From an uncultured Clostridia bacterium (lineage in GTDB: Bacteria > Bacillota > Clostridia > Oscillospirales > Acutalibacteraceae): a stretch of 8,581 nt of DNA. Shown piece by piece: positions 1-6,926 of this stretch. The translations under genes were made by a program, and so were the position numbers. The stretch lies in contig CAMJHI010000081.1 of assembly GCA_946405475.1 (NCBI GenBank), positions 1-8,581 on the forward strand, written 5' to 3'. The first letter of the stretch is position 1, and each line of letters opens with the position of its first letter. The notes beneath the pieces are model-generated. The model saw nothing but the letters and a program-made list of their open reading frames with translations, was not told the origin of the DNA and did no database searches.

Positions 1-106
1 ACGCGACGGCAAGCTGCAGATCGTCCGCGCGGTTCGCCGCGGCGGGCAGCACGAGCGCCGTCACCGCCAGGCACACGGTCAGCAGAAGGCAGATGGTCTT
101 TTTCAT
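1..106 (-). CDS. N-terminal fragment of a secreted protein (signal peptide only, runs off the left edge)
   Basis: Only the first 35 codons are in the window. They begin MKKTICLLLTV, continue with a hydrophobic stretch to about residue 20, and then show a small-residue region ending PAAA before NRADD. This is a textbook Sec signal peptide with likely cleavage near residue 24, so the mature protein is exported. The start ATG is at 106-104. An AGGGG ribosome-binding site at 118-114 lies 7 bases upstream and shares its first base with the TGA stop of the GH78 gene. The 11-base gap and shared stop/SD region point to translational coupling with that glycosidase. The mature domain is outside the window, so no function can be given. 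Confidence 0.75.
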   Translation of the reverse strand, partial: MKKTICLLLTVCLAVTALVLPAAANRADDLQLAVA

Positions 107-117
107 GTTGTTTCCCC

Positions 118-2229
118 TCACAGTTTCAGATTGTTGACGCCGGGCTTCAGCCGTTCGCCGCCGAAAAACACGGCAGTGTCCTTCGGCACGGTGACGGTCA
201 GGGCTTTTTTGCTCCAGTCTATTGTCACGGCCAGCTCGCCGCCCGCGGTGCGGATATGACCGCTGAGGCGCTGAACAAGGCTGCTGTTTTTGGGGTCGAT
301 GACAAACGCGGTCAGACCCGCCGCGCCGTCCGCCTGCCGGATGCCGAGCAGGTCATAGAACAGATAGCGCACCGGCGCGCCGAACATCGGGTGGCACATG
401 GAGCGGGGGTTGAGCCAATCCTCCCAGATGGTGGTCGCGCCCGTTTTGAGCATGTAGCCGAACGACGGGTGCTCCTCATTTGTGAGCAGGCGGGTCGCAA
501 GCTGTTCATAACCGGTTTCAAACAGCACCTTTACCACTAAATCGGTGCCGAAAATGCCGCTGTCGAAGCAGCCGGTCTTGTCGAGCTTGTCGGCTAAATT
601 CTTCAGCGTGCGCTCGTCGCCCAGCCCCAGATCCAGCGCGAAAGCGTTGGCGCTGTTTTTGTCTTCATCAAAGTTGCCGGTCGTTTCATCAAAATATTTT
701 GCAAGGATCGCGTTGACGCGCTCCTGCTTTCTGGCTTCCAGATCGGGGATGACCTCTTCGCGCCCGATGAGCTTTGCCAGCTCGATGACGCGGTTGAGCG
801 TTTTGATATAAAAATAGTTGTTGACGTATTCATCCGCCATGGCGGGCCGGCCGCCGTGACGCCCGGAATCCGGCGCGCACCAGTCGCCCAGACACCATTG
901 ATCCGGCTGGTCGGAAACGACAAAGCCGTTTTCGCTGTGCGCTTCGAGGTAATCGAAATAGCGCAGCATCTGATCGAAATACTGCTTTGCGGGCGTCAGG
1001 TCGCCGTAAATTTTATAGAACACATACGGCACCTCGGCGATGGCGCAGCCCCAGCCGCCCGGTCCGCCGCCGCTCTGCACGTAGGGCGCGGTATATTGCA
1101 CGTGGCCGGAAACACGATCCTGACAGTCGGAAATGTCGGCCATCCACTTGCGGTAAAAGGCTTTCGCGTCAAACAGCAGCATGACCGTTTCGCAGGTGAG
1201 CTGCCCGTCGCCGGTGTAGCCGCGGCGCTCTAAATGCGGGCAGTCGGAGGGGATGCCCGCGTGCATGTTGTCAAGCTGCGTGCGCACGTAAATATCGAAC
1301 AGGCCGTTGAGCACGGCGTTGTCGCTTTCAAAGGCGGCGGTGAGCGGCAGATCGGTGTGGATGACCTCCACGGTCGTCGGGTCAACGCCCTTCGTCACTT
1401 CAAAATAACGGAAGGTCGCCCACGTGAAGCGCAGGCGCACGTCGCGCTTTTCGCCGTCACAGACAAACGTCAGGTGCTGGCCGTAGGTGCAGTCGTCGTC
1501 GATCAGACCGGCTTCATTGAGCTTTTCGGCAAACCGCACGGCAGCGGTCTGACCGGCTTTGCCGCCGGTGAACACGGGGCTGCCGGTGATGTTTTCGCCG
1601 CAGTCATACAGCACGGCCGAATCGGTTTCGGCAATTTTTTTCGGTTGAAGGGCGCGGATGACGCGGTCGGCCGGGCAGTCGCTCAGGCCGTAATTGCTCT
1701 CGGGCGCGTCAACGATCCTGACCGGCTGCCAATCGCCGTGCGACAGGTTGAAGTCGTAATCCTCGCCTTTCGTGATGCTGTAAGCGGTCATGCCGCTGCC
1801 GCGCCACAAGGCGGTTTCGTCGCTGAAAAACTCCTGCCCGTCCGCGTTCAGCTTCCAGCACAGCTTGGGTTCGCCGTAGCGGAAATACCACCCCGGCGCG
1901 ACGGTGCAGGTCAGCACGTTTTCGCCCGCTTTCAGCAAAGCGGACACGTCGTAACGGCAGGCGTAAATGCGAAACGCCAGCTCCTCGCCGAAGTTTTTGT
2001 AGCAGTAGCAGTCGTCATAATGATGATAATGGCTGTTCAGCGGCACGAAGCGGTCGGCGGTGATGGGCTGACCGTTGATCTCCATCTCAAAAAAGCCGAG
2101 CCCGCACACGGTGATGACCGCCTGCGACGGTTTTTCATGGAGCGTCACCGTGTTTCGGAACACGGGCGCAACGCATTCGCTGCTCGCGGCAACGAACTTT
2201 GCCGCGCCGAACAATTCTTCAAAAGTCAT
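118..2229 (-). CDS. GH78-family glycoside hydrolase (alpha-L-rhamnosidase-like), cytosolic
   Basis: This 703-residue protein probably removes terminal alpha-L-rhamnose, or a related sugar, from imported oligosaccharides by an inverting mechanism. Seen: an N-terminal beta-sandwich of the rhamnosidase N type (about residues 25-200, with GLGFFEMEINGQ), a catalytic (alpha/alpha)6 barrel (about 300-630) and a short C-terminal beta domain. The barrel carries DCPHLERRGYTGDG from residue 329, where E334 fits the family general acid. GATTIWEDW at 597-605 supplies E603, fitting the general base. There is no signal peptide or membrane segment. It is shorter than the roughly 900-1000 residues common in GH78, so one or more beta modules are missing. 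ATG at 2229 is chosen over an in-frame TTG at 2235 because GAGG (2242-2239) sits 9 bases before the ATG but only 3 before the TTG. It follows the GH38 gene across the heptamer palindrome. The family is firm; rhamnose specificity is less so, because the acid motif departs from the usual DCPxRDER or HRERLG forms. Confidence 0.9.
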   Translation of the reverse strand: MTFEELFGAAKFVAASSECVAPVFRNTVTLHEKPSQAVITVCGLGFFEMEINGQPITADRFVPLNSHYHHYDDCYCYKNFGEELAFRIYACRYDVSALLKAGENVLTCTVAPGWYFRYGEPKLCWKLNADGQEFFSDETALWRGSGMTAYSITKGEDYDFNLSHGDWQPVRIVDAPESNYGLSDCPADRVIRALQPKKIAETDSAVLYDCGENITGSPVFTGGKAGQTAAVRFAEKLNEAGLIDDDCTYGQHLTFVCDGEKRDVRLRFTWATFRYFEVTKGVDPTTVEVIHTDLPLTAAFESDNAVLNGLFDIYVRTQLDNMHAGIPSDCPHLERRGYTGDGQLTCETVMLLFDAKAFYRKWMADISDCQDRVSGHVQYTAPYVQSGGGPGGWGCAIAEVPYVFYKIYGDLTPAKQYFDQMLRYFDYLEAHSENGFVVSDQPDQWCLGDWCAPDSGRHGGRPAMADEYVNNYFYIKTLNRVIELAKLIGREEVIPDLEARKQERVNAILAKYFDETTGNFDEDKNSANAFALDLGLGDERTLKNLADKLDKTGCFDSGIFGTDLVVKVLFETGYEQLATRLLTNEEHPSFGYMLKTGATTIWEDWLNPRSMCHPMFGAPVRYLFYDLLGIRQADGAAGLTAFVIDPKNSSLVQRLSGHIRTAGGELAVTIDWSKKALTVTVPKDTAVFFGGERLKPGVNNLKL

Positions 2230-2238
2230 AAGCAATTA

Positions 2239-2242
2239 CCTC
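2239..2242 (-). promoter_or_regulatory. Ribosome-binding site that decides the GH78 start
   Basis: GAGG (within TGAGGT on the minus strand) lies 9 bases before ATG 2229-2227. The upstream TTG at 2235 would be only 3 bases away, too close for initiation. The site abuts the outer edge of the heptamer palindrome, so a folded palindrome in the mRNA could affect its accessibility; that is inference. Confidence 0.7.
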
Positions 2243-2243
2243 A

Positions 2244-2313
2244 GATAAGCGGATAGCGGATAGCAAATAGCGGATAGCAAATCGCTGTCGGCTATCGGCT
2301 ATCAGCTATCGGC
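2244..2313. repeat. Heptamer-built palindrome between the GH38 and GH78 genes
   Basis: On the plus strand there are four tandem heptamers of consensus GGATAGC (2251-2278, the third reading AAATAGC), a 5-base centre AAATC (2279-2283) and four inverted heptamers of consensus GCTATCG (2284-2311). A degenerate fifth unit, GATAAGC, flanks the left side at 2244-2250. The two 28-base arms match at 22 of 28 positions around a centre at 2281, with mismatches concentrated at the unit joints. Either strand of RNA could form a long hairpin. No T-run follows, so it does not look like an intrinsic terminator. It resembles REP/BIME or MITE-derived intergenic repeats in position, but I do not recognise the family. 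Confidence 0.85.
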
Positions 2314-2314
2314 T

Positions 2315-2330
2315 TCGGGCGTCAGCCCGA
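2315..2330. repeat. Short perfect hairpin next to the heptamer palindrome
   Basis: TCGGGC (2315-2320) and GCCCGA (2325-2330) form a perfect 6-base stem around the loop GTCA. It stands between the GH38 stop codon and the heptamer array. Without a following T-run it is unlikely to terminate alone. It may be part of the same repeat element or protect the 3' end of the GH38 message. Confidence 0.6.
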
Positions 2331-2340
2331 CAAATTCCGA

Positions 2341-5300
2341 TCAAAACACCACGCGGAACGTCTTGACCTCATACGGCCGGAATTTGAACGAAAAGCTCTC
2401 GGCGTTTTTGGCGAGCGTTTCTTCGTTTTCTTCGATCATGTTGCATTCCGTCACGCTGCGGAAGGGCTTGAAAAGCTTCACCGTGGCCTTGCCGCGGCCG
2501 TGCTTTTGCTCGGCGACGCGCAGGATATACCCCTTGCCGTTCTGCGCGGGCTTGAAGCATTCCACGGTCAGGCTGTCGGCGCTGATCTCCATAAACCTTG
2601 CGCCGCTTTCCAGTTGGCCGTCCTGTTTGCCGACGAGGGCGGTGATGGGCGGCATGTTGAGCATGACGCCGTTTTCGACGGTCTGCGCCTGCTGCCACTG
2701 GAATTTGTGCGGATAATAGGCGTAAACGAAGGTGTTGACGCCGTGATCGCCCGTGCGGTCGGGGCAGGTCGGGGCGCGCATGAGCGTGATGCGCATGCGG
2801 CTGTTGTGGATGTCGTAGCCGTACTTGCAGTCGTTGAGGATGCTCACGCCGTAATCGCCCTCGGACAGGTCGGCCCATTTGTGCGCCGCCACTTCAAAGC
2901 GGGTGAAGTCGAAGCTCGTGTTCCAGTGCGTCGGGCGGCGGATGGCGCCGTGGGCGATGTTGTAGGTCGCGTCGGTGTCGATGACTGCCGCGTCGAACGC
3001 CGCCTTGAGCACCTTGTCGGTCTCATGCCAGTCGACCTCGGTGTCGAACAGCAGCACGTCGCTGCCCGCGTTGAGGATGATCTTTTGGGTGATGGTGGAT
3101 TTGTTGAACGTGCGCACGATCTCGATCACGCCGCGCTGCGCGTTGGATTCGAGCACGCGCAGGCTCTTGACCTTTTTGAGCAGCCACATCTTTTTGCGGT
3201 AGTTGGTTTCGAGGTTCCACGCGGTCTCGTGCACGCATTTATCCAGCGAAACGCTCAGCAGGTTGCCGCTGCCGTCAAGGGTCTCGCGGTCGTTGACTTT
3301 ATCGTAAATGCTGCGGATCACGCCCTGTTCGTCAAAGAGCACGCGCAGCTTTTCGTTTTCGAGCCGGGTCGGTTCGGCCGCCACGGCGGGCGCGGCGCTT
3401 TCGGCGGCGCCGAAAGCGAACACTTTCAGGCCCATGGCGGGCACTTCGTCGGGCGTGAAGGTGCAAAGCAGCTTGCCGTCCTTTTCTTCAAACGCAAAGG
3501 GATAAGCGCAGCCCTTGTCATCCACCGGCACCTGTTCGCGGCTTTTCGCCTCAAAGGTGATCGGCATGGTGTAGGGCGTGTTGGTCATGTTCCAGCAGAT
3601 CAGGCTGTCGCCGTCGGTTCTGACGGCGGTGTTCAGCGCGGCAAGCGCGTCGGACTGCAGCGCGGCGTTTTCGGCGCGCAGGGCGGCGTAGGTCTGCTTG
3701 CAGTCCTCAAACACCGGGTGGATGGAGGTGCCGGGCAGAATGTCGTGGAACTGGTTGGTCATCAGCACGCGCCACGCCGCTTCCAGCCGCTGCTTCGGGT
3801 AGGTGTAACCGCCCGTGAAACCGGCCAGCACGCTGAGCATTTCGTTTTGCACCAGCGCGATCTCGCCTTTGCGGTTGTTCTTTTTCACGAACGCCTGGCT
3901 GGTGAAGGTGCCGCGGTGGTTTTCGTAATACATTTCGCCGTTCCACACCGGCAGGGCGCTTTTGTGCTTGGCGGTCTCTTCAAAAAAGCCGTCCACGTGG
4001 CCGATCTCGGCCTTGGGCAGGCCGGGGAAGCTTTGCAGCCGCCGCCCGCGCTCGAGCATCCAGTAGGTCGGGCCGCCGCCGCCGTCGCCGTAGCCGTACA
4101 TGCCCATGGCGGTGTCGAGCAGCTCTTTGTTGTTGCACTCGTTGTCGGCGGTCATCAGCTCGCTGACCGAGAACATGCCGTTGTAGCTCGGGCGCATCAG
4201 GTGGGCGAGCACCTGCGTGCCGTCGTTGCCCTGCCAGCGGAACATATTGAAGGGGAACTTGTTGGTGTCGTTATAGCTGAGCTTGGAGGTGATGAAGTTG
4301 GTCATGCCGCAGCGTTTGATGATCTGGGGCAGCGCCCAGGTGAAGCCGAAGCAGTCGGGCAGCCAGTAGGTTTTGGAAACCGAGCCGAATTCTTTTTTGA
4401 AAAATTCGGTGCCGTAGAGCACCTGCCGGATGAGCGCTTCGCCCGAGGCGATGTTCGTGTCGGCCTCGACCCACACGTTGCCGCAGATATCCCACTGACC
4501 GGCGTCGACCTTTTCTTTGATCTGTTCGTACAGCTCCGGGTAGTGATCCTTCACCATCTGGTAAAGCACCGCCTGGCTCTGGCCGAAGGTCATTTCGGGG
4601 TACTGATCCATGAGCGAGACCACGTTGGAAAACGTGCGCGCGCTCTTGCGGATGCTTTCCTGAATGCGCCACAGCCACGCCACGTCGATGTGGCTGTGAC
4701 CGGTGAGGATCACGCGCGAGGTCGCCGCCCACGGGATTTTTTTGATGCGCTCGGCATACAGCTTGCGGGCGCGGGCGATCGAGCGGCGCACGGCCGGTTC
4801 GTCAAAATCGTAATCGACCTCATGCAGACTGTCGTCAATGGCAGCATAGACGAGGCTTCTGATGTGCTCGTCTTTGATATAGTTCAGCGCTTCAAACGCG
4901 ACCTCCAGATCGAACCAGTAGCCTTCGCAGGTTTTGTCGGGCGTCCAGAGATAAGCCGTTTCAAAATCATAGGTGTCAAACGCGGCGCCGTCCATGGCCT
5001 TGTCGCAGAAATCCATGGAATTGACGCCCGCCTCCAGCCGGATGTTCAGCTTATCGCCCGCGTCGAACGGCTGGTTCAGCAGGATCGTGCCGCGTTCCGG
5101 CGCGTGGTTGCAGGTGGAGACCGAGCCGACGATCTCGTTGTTCACGCGCACGAGCGCTTCGCCGCCGACGTTGAATTCCAGCCGCAGCTCTTTTCCGGCC
5201 ATACTTTCGGGCACGGTGACGGCGGTGGTGAAAAAGTGCGCCTCGTCATACCCGGCCTGCCAGCGGCCGCCCCGCTGAAACGGCACGGCCTCGCGCCCCA

Positions 5301-5430
5301 TGGTGTAAATGCCGTTGTCAAAACGGCCCTTGCGGTATTCCCAGTTGTCCAACTGAACCGATTCCAGCACGCAGTATTTGCGAAGCTGGTGGTACATATC
5401 CTTCAGCACGCCGATCTTCGGTGTCAACAT
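2341..5430 (-). CDS. GH38 alpha-mannosidase, cytosolic
   Basis: This 1029-residue retaining alpha-mannosidase hydrolyses terminal alpha-D-mannose from oligosaccharides using a catalytic Zn2+. Domains in order: an N-terminal beta-sandwich (about 1-180), the GH38 catalytic barrel (about 235-500), the middle three-helix region (about 500-600) and C-terminal beta domains (about 610-1029). Active-site features visible are HSHIDVAWLW from 245, with H247 and D249 as zinc ligands. WLPDCFGF supplies D359, the nucleophile and a zinc ligand. FHDILPGTS from 561 supplies H562, the fourth zinc ligand. ENHRGTFTSQ at 503-512 is also typical of the family. The length suits bacterial GH38 enzymes with an N-terminal domain. 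There is no signal peptide, so it acts inside the cell on imported mannosides. The ATG at 5430 is preceded by GAGGGA (5443-5438) with 7 bases of spacing. It lies 27 bases downstream of the carboxypeptidase gene and upstream of the GH78 gene. The exact linkage and substrate (N-glycan trimmings or mannan fragments) cannot be read from sequence. Confidence 0.95.
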   Translation of the reverse strand: MLTPKIGVLKDMYHQLRKYCVLESVQLDNWEYRKGRFDNGIYTMGREAVPFQRGGRWQAGYDEAHFFTTAVTVPESMAGKELRLEFNVGGEALVRVNNEIVGSVSTCNHAPERGTILLNQPFDAGDKLNIRLEAGVNSMDFCDKAMDGAAFDTYDFETAYLWTPDKTCEGYWFDLEVAFEALNYIKDEHIRSLVYAAIDDSLHEVDYDFDEPAVRRSIARARKLYAERIKKIPWAATSRVILTGHSHIDVAWLWRIQESIRKSARTFSNVVSLMDQYPEMTFGQSQAVLYQMVKDHYPELYEQIKEKVDAGQWDICGNVWVEADTNIASGEALIRQVLYGTEFFKKEFGSVSKTYWLPDCFGFTWALPQIIKRCGMTNFITSKLSYNDTNKFPFNMFRWQGNDGTQVLAHLMRPSYNGMFSVSELMTADNECNNKELLDTAMGMYGYGDGGGGPTYWMLERGRRLQSFPGLPKAEIGHVDGFFEETAKHKSALPVWNGEMYYENHRGTFTSQAFVKKNNRKGEIALVQNEMLSVLAGFTGGYTYPKQRLEAAWRVLMTNQFHDILPGTSIHPVFEDCKQTYAALRAENAALQSDALAALNTAVRTDGDSLICWNMTNTPYTMPITFEAKSREQVPVDDKGCAYPFAFEEKDGKLLCTFTPDEVPAMGLKVFAFGAAESAAPAVAAEPTRLENEKLRVLFDEQGVIRSIYDKVNDRETLDGSGNLLSVSLDKCVHETAWNLETNYRKKMWLLKKVKSLRVLESNAQRGVIEIVRTFNKSTITQKIILNAGSDVLLFDTEVDWHETDKVLKAAFDAAVIDTDATYNIAHGAIRRPTHWNTSFDFTRFEVAAHKWADLSEGDYGVSILNDCKYGYDIHNSRMRITLMRAPTCPDRTGDHGVNTFVYAYYPHKFQWQQAQTVENGVMLNMPPITALVGKQDGQLESGARFMEISADSLTVECFKPAQNGKGYILRVAEQKHGRGKATVKLFKPFRSVTECNMIEENEETLAKNAESFSFKFRPYEVKTFRVVF

Positions 5431-5457
5431 GAGCAGTTCCCTCGCTTTTTTCAGTGT

Positions 5458-6843
5458 TTATTTTTTCCGCACGTCACGGTAATTGACGGTTCTGATCTTG
5501 CGCTTGCGGCGGCTGTTTTCGTTGTAGGCGCGCAGGACGAGCAGGCCGATGACGACCAGCGCGGCGAGCGCAAGGAACACCTTGAACACGCCGGTGTGGG
5601 TGAATTCGCCCAGCTTGCCGAACACAAACAAAAACAGGTTGCGCTTCACGTTTTCGGCCGCGACAAGCTTGATGCGCATGATCTCTTGGTCGGCCTGTTT
5701 GACCACGGCGTCGCAGATCTCATCGCCCTTTTTCAGCGGCGCTTCGAGCTTTTCGGGCAGGGTGCCCGCCACCGGCTCGATGAGCACGCTGGCCGCGTTG
5801 ACGCTGTCGGGCACGAGCGCCATATAATCCGTTTTGGGCACGAGCCGCACGTGATCGACGCCGCTGGCATATTTGACGTCGGCCACCGTCACGATCTGGC
5901 TGGTGGGCGCAATGGTTTTCAGGCGGATGTTTTTGAACGTCCAGGTGAGCATGGCCTTCGCGTCCATAAAAGCAAAGTTTTCGTCGTAGCCGTCGTTGTC
6001 ATAATCGTAAAACGGCGCGCCCATCATGGCGCAGATGTAGCTGTAGCCGTCCTTCACGGCGGTGGTCACCACGCACTTGCCCGCGTTGCTGGTGGAGCCG
6101 GTCTTGACGCCCTTGGCCTGTTCCAGATAGTATTCGCGGTAACCCTTGAGCATCATGAAATTGGTCGTGCGGATCTTGCGCGGCTTTTGCAGGTTGGTCT
6201 GCGGCAGCTCATATTCGGTCAGGGCGGTGATCTCTTTGAAAATGGGGAAGGTCAGCGCGTGCCGGGTGAACGCGACCATATCCTTCGCGCAGGAATAGTG
6301 CCCGTCTTCATCCAGCCCGTGCGCGTTGACAAAGTGGCTGTCGGCGCAGCCCAGCCGCGCGGCGGTTTCGTTCATCATTTCAATAAAATGCTCGTAAGAG
6401 CCGCCGATATAATCGGCGATGGTGGTGGCGGCCTCATTGGCCGAGGCGATGAGCAGGCAGGCCAGCAGGTCCTTCATGCACAGCTTTTCGCCGATCTTCA
6501 GCCCGCCCAGCGAGCTGCCCGTGTTGTCAAGCATGCGCACGCAGCGCTCCGGCACCTCGATGACGGTGGTCAGATCCTCGCAGTTTTCCAGCGCGACGAT
6601 GGCGGTGATGATCTTGGTCAGCGACGCCGGCGCGCAGTGCTCGGTTTCGTTTTTGGCAAACAGCACCGCGCCCGTGTCGAGGCTTTCGATGTAATAGCGC
6701 GGGGTCTGGATCTTGTAAGGCACCTTTTCTCTTTTTTCGTTCACCACGGTCACGTCTTCGTTGTAAAGCGCCGCGGCCGGCAGCGAAAACGCGCCGGAAC
6801 AAACGGTCAGAACGACCAGCAGAAAAATTATTGCTTTTTTCAT
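5458..6843 (-). CDS. D-alanyl-D-alanine carboxypeptidase (peptidase S11, DacF/DacB-like penicillin-binding protein)
   Basis: This 461-residue low-molecular-weight penicillin-binding protein trims the terminal D-Ala of peptidoglycan pentapeptides outside the membrane. Seen: a signal peptide (MKKAIIFLL to about residue 25, PAAA before LYNED), then the three serine-enzyme motifs, S74-L-T-K77, S134-A-N136 and K247-T-G249. A C-terminal beta domain follows (about 310-400). A final hydrophobic helix (about 419-438) is followed by a strongly basic tail, giving a C-terminal membrane anchor. Most DacA/DacF proteins use an amphipathic helix, so a true membrane span is a variant. An acidic insert at 279-290 (YDYDNDGYDENF) resembles a metal-binding loop. 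ATG 6843-6841 is preferred to TTG 6849 because GAGG (6855-6852) is 8 bases before the ATG and only 2 before the TTG. All catalytic motifs are intact. The gene leads the leftward gene run and is divergent from the metallophosphoesterase. A dacF or dacB name is plausible but not certain. Confidence 0.95.
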   Translation of the reverse strand: MKKAIIFLLVVLTVCSGAFSLPAAALYNEDVTVVNEKREKVPYKIQTPRYYIESLDTGAVLFAKNETEHCAPASLTKIITAIVALENCEDLTTVIEVPERCVRMLDNTGSSLGGLKIGEKLCMKDLLACLLIASANEAATTIADYIGGSYEHFIEMMNETAARLGCADSHFVNAHGLDEDGHYSCAKDMVAFTRHALTFPIFKEITALTEYELPQTNLQKPRKIRTTNFMMLKGYREYYLEQAKGVKTGSTSNAGKCVVTTAVKDGYSYICAMMGAPFYDYDNDGYDENFAFMDAKAMLTWTFKNIRLKTIAPTSQIVTVADVKYASGVDHVRLVPKTDYMALVPDSVNAASVLIEPVAGTLPEKLEAPLKKGDEICDAVVKQADQEIMRIKLVAAENVKRNLFLFVFGKLGEFTHTGVFKVFLALAALVVIGLLVLRAYNENSRRKRKIRTVNYRDVRKK

Positions 6844-6872
6844 AGACAAGACCTCACAAGATGTAGTATGAT
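6843..6872 (+). promoter_or_regulatory. Candidate sigma-A promoter for the metallophosphoesterase
   Basis: TAGACA (6843-6848, 5 of 6 to TTGACA) and TATGAT (6867-6872, 5 of 6 to TATAAT) are separated by 18 bases. They predict a transcript start near 6879 and a leader of about 48 bases. The -35 box overlaps the start codon and leader of the divergent carboxypeptidase gene, so the two transcription units could interfere. No equally good promoter was seen in this gap for the minus strand. This is a consensus match by eye only. Confidence 0.4.
6852..6855 (-). promoter_or_regulatory. Ribosome-binding site that decides the carboxypeptidase start
   Basis: GAGG (in GTGAGGTC on the minus strand) is 8 bases before ATG 6843-6841. 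It rules against the in-frame TTG at 6849, which would be only 2 bases away. Confidence 0.7.
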
Positions 6873-6877
6873 AGAAA

Positions 6878-6898
6878 CGGTTTATGGCGAAATAACCG
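6878..6898. promoter_or_regulatory. Small inverted repeat in the divergent intergenic region (possible operator)
   Basis: CGGTT (6878-6882) and AACCG (6894-6898) are perfect inverted half-sites with an 11-base spacer, giving a 21-base dyad at the predicted transcript start. This would suit a dimeric repressor or a weak 5' hairpin. The half-sites are short and could be chance. Confidence 0.2.
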
Positions 6899-6926
6899 GA
6901 AACTTCTCAGAAGGGAACGAGCAGAT

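Noticed and set aside
2230..2235. TTG at 2235 as the GH78 start
   Set aside because: Only 3 bases separate it from GAGG; the ATG at 2229 has 9-base spacing.
1234..2256. A 340-codon plus-strand frame opposite the GH78 gene
   Set aside because: It is an antisense shadow of a gene with clear GH78 motifs; no ribosome-binding site or domain was recognised.
2244..2330. The heptamer palindrome plus adjacent hairpin as an intrinsic terminator after the GH38 gene
   Set aside because: No U-run follows either stem on the minus strand. Partial attenuation remains possible but is not supported by sequence alone.
6844..6849. TTG at 6849 as the carboxypeptidase start
   Set aside because: Only 2 bases separate it from GAGG, and the ATG at 6843 gives a classic MKK signal-peptide start.
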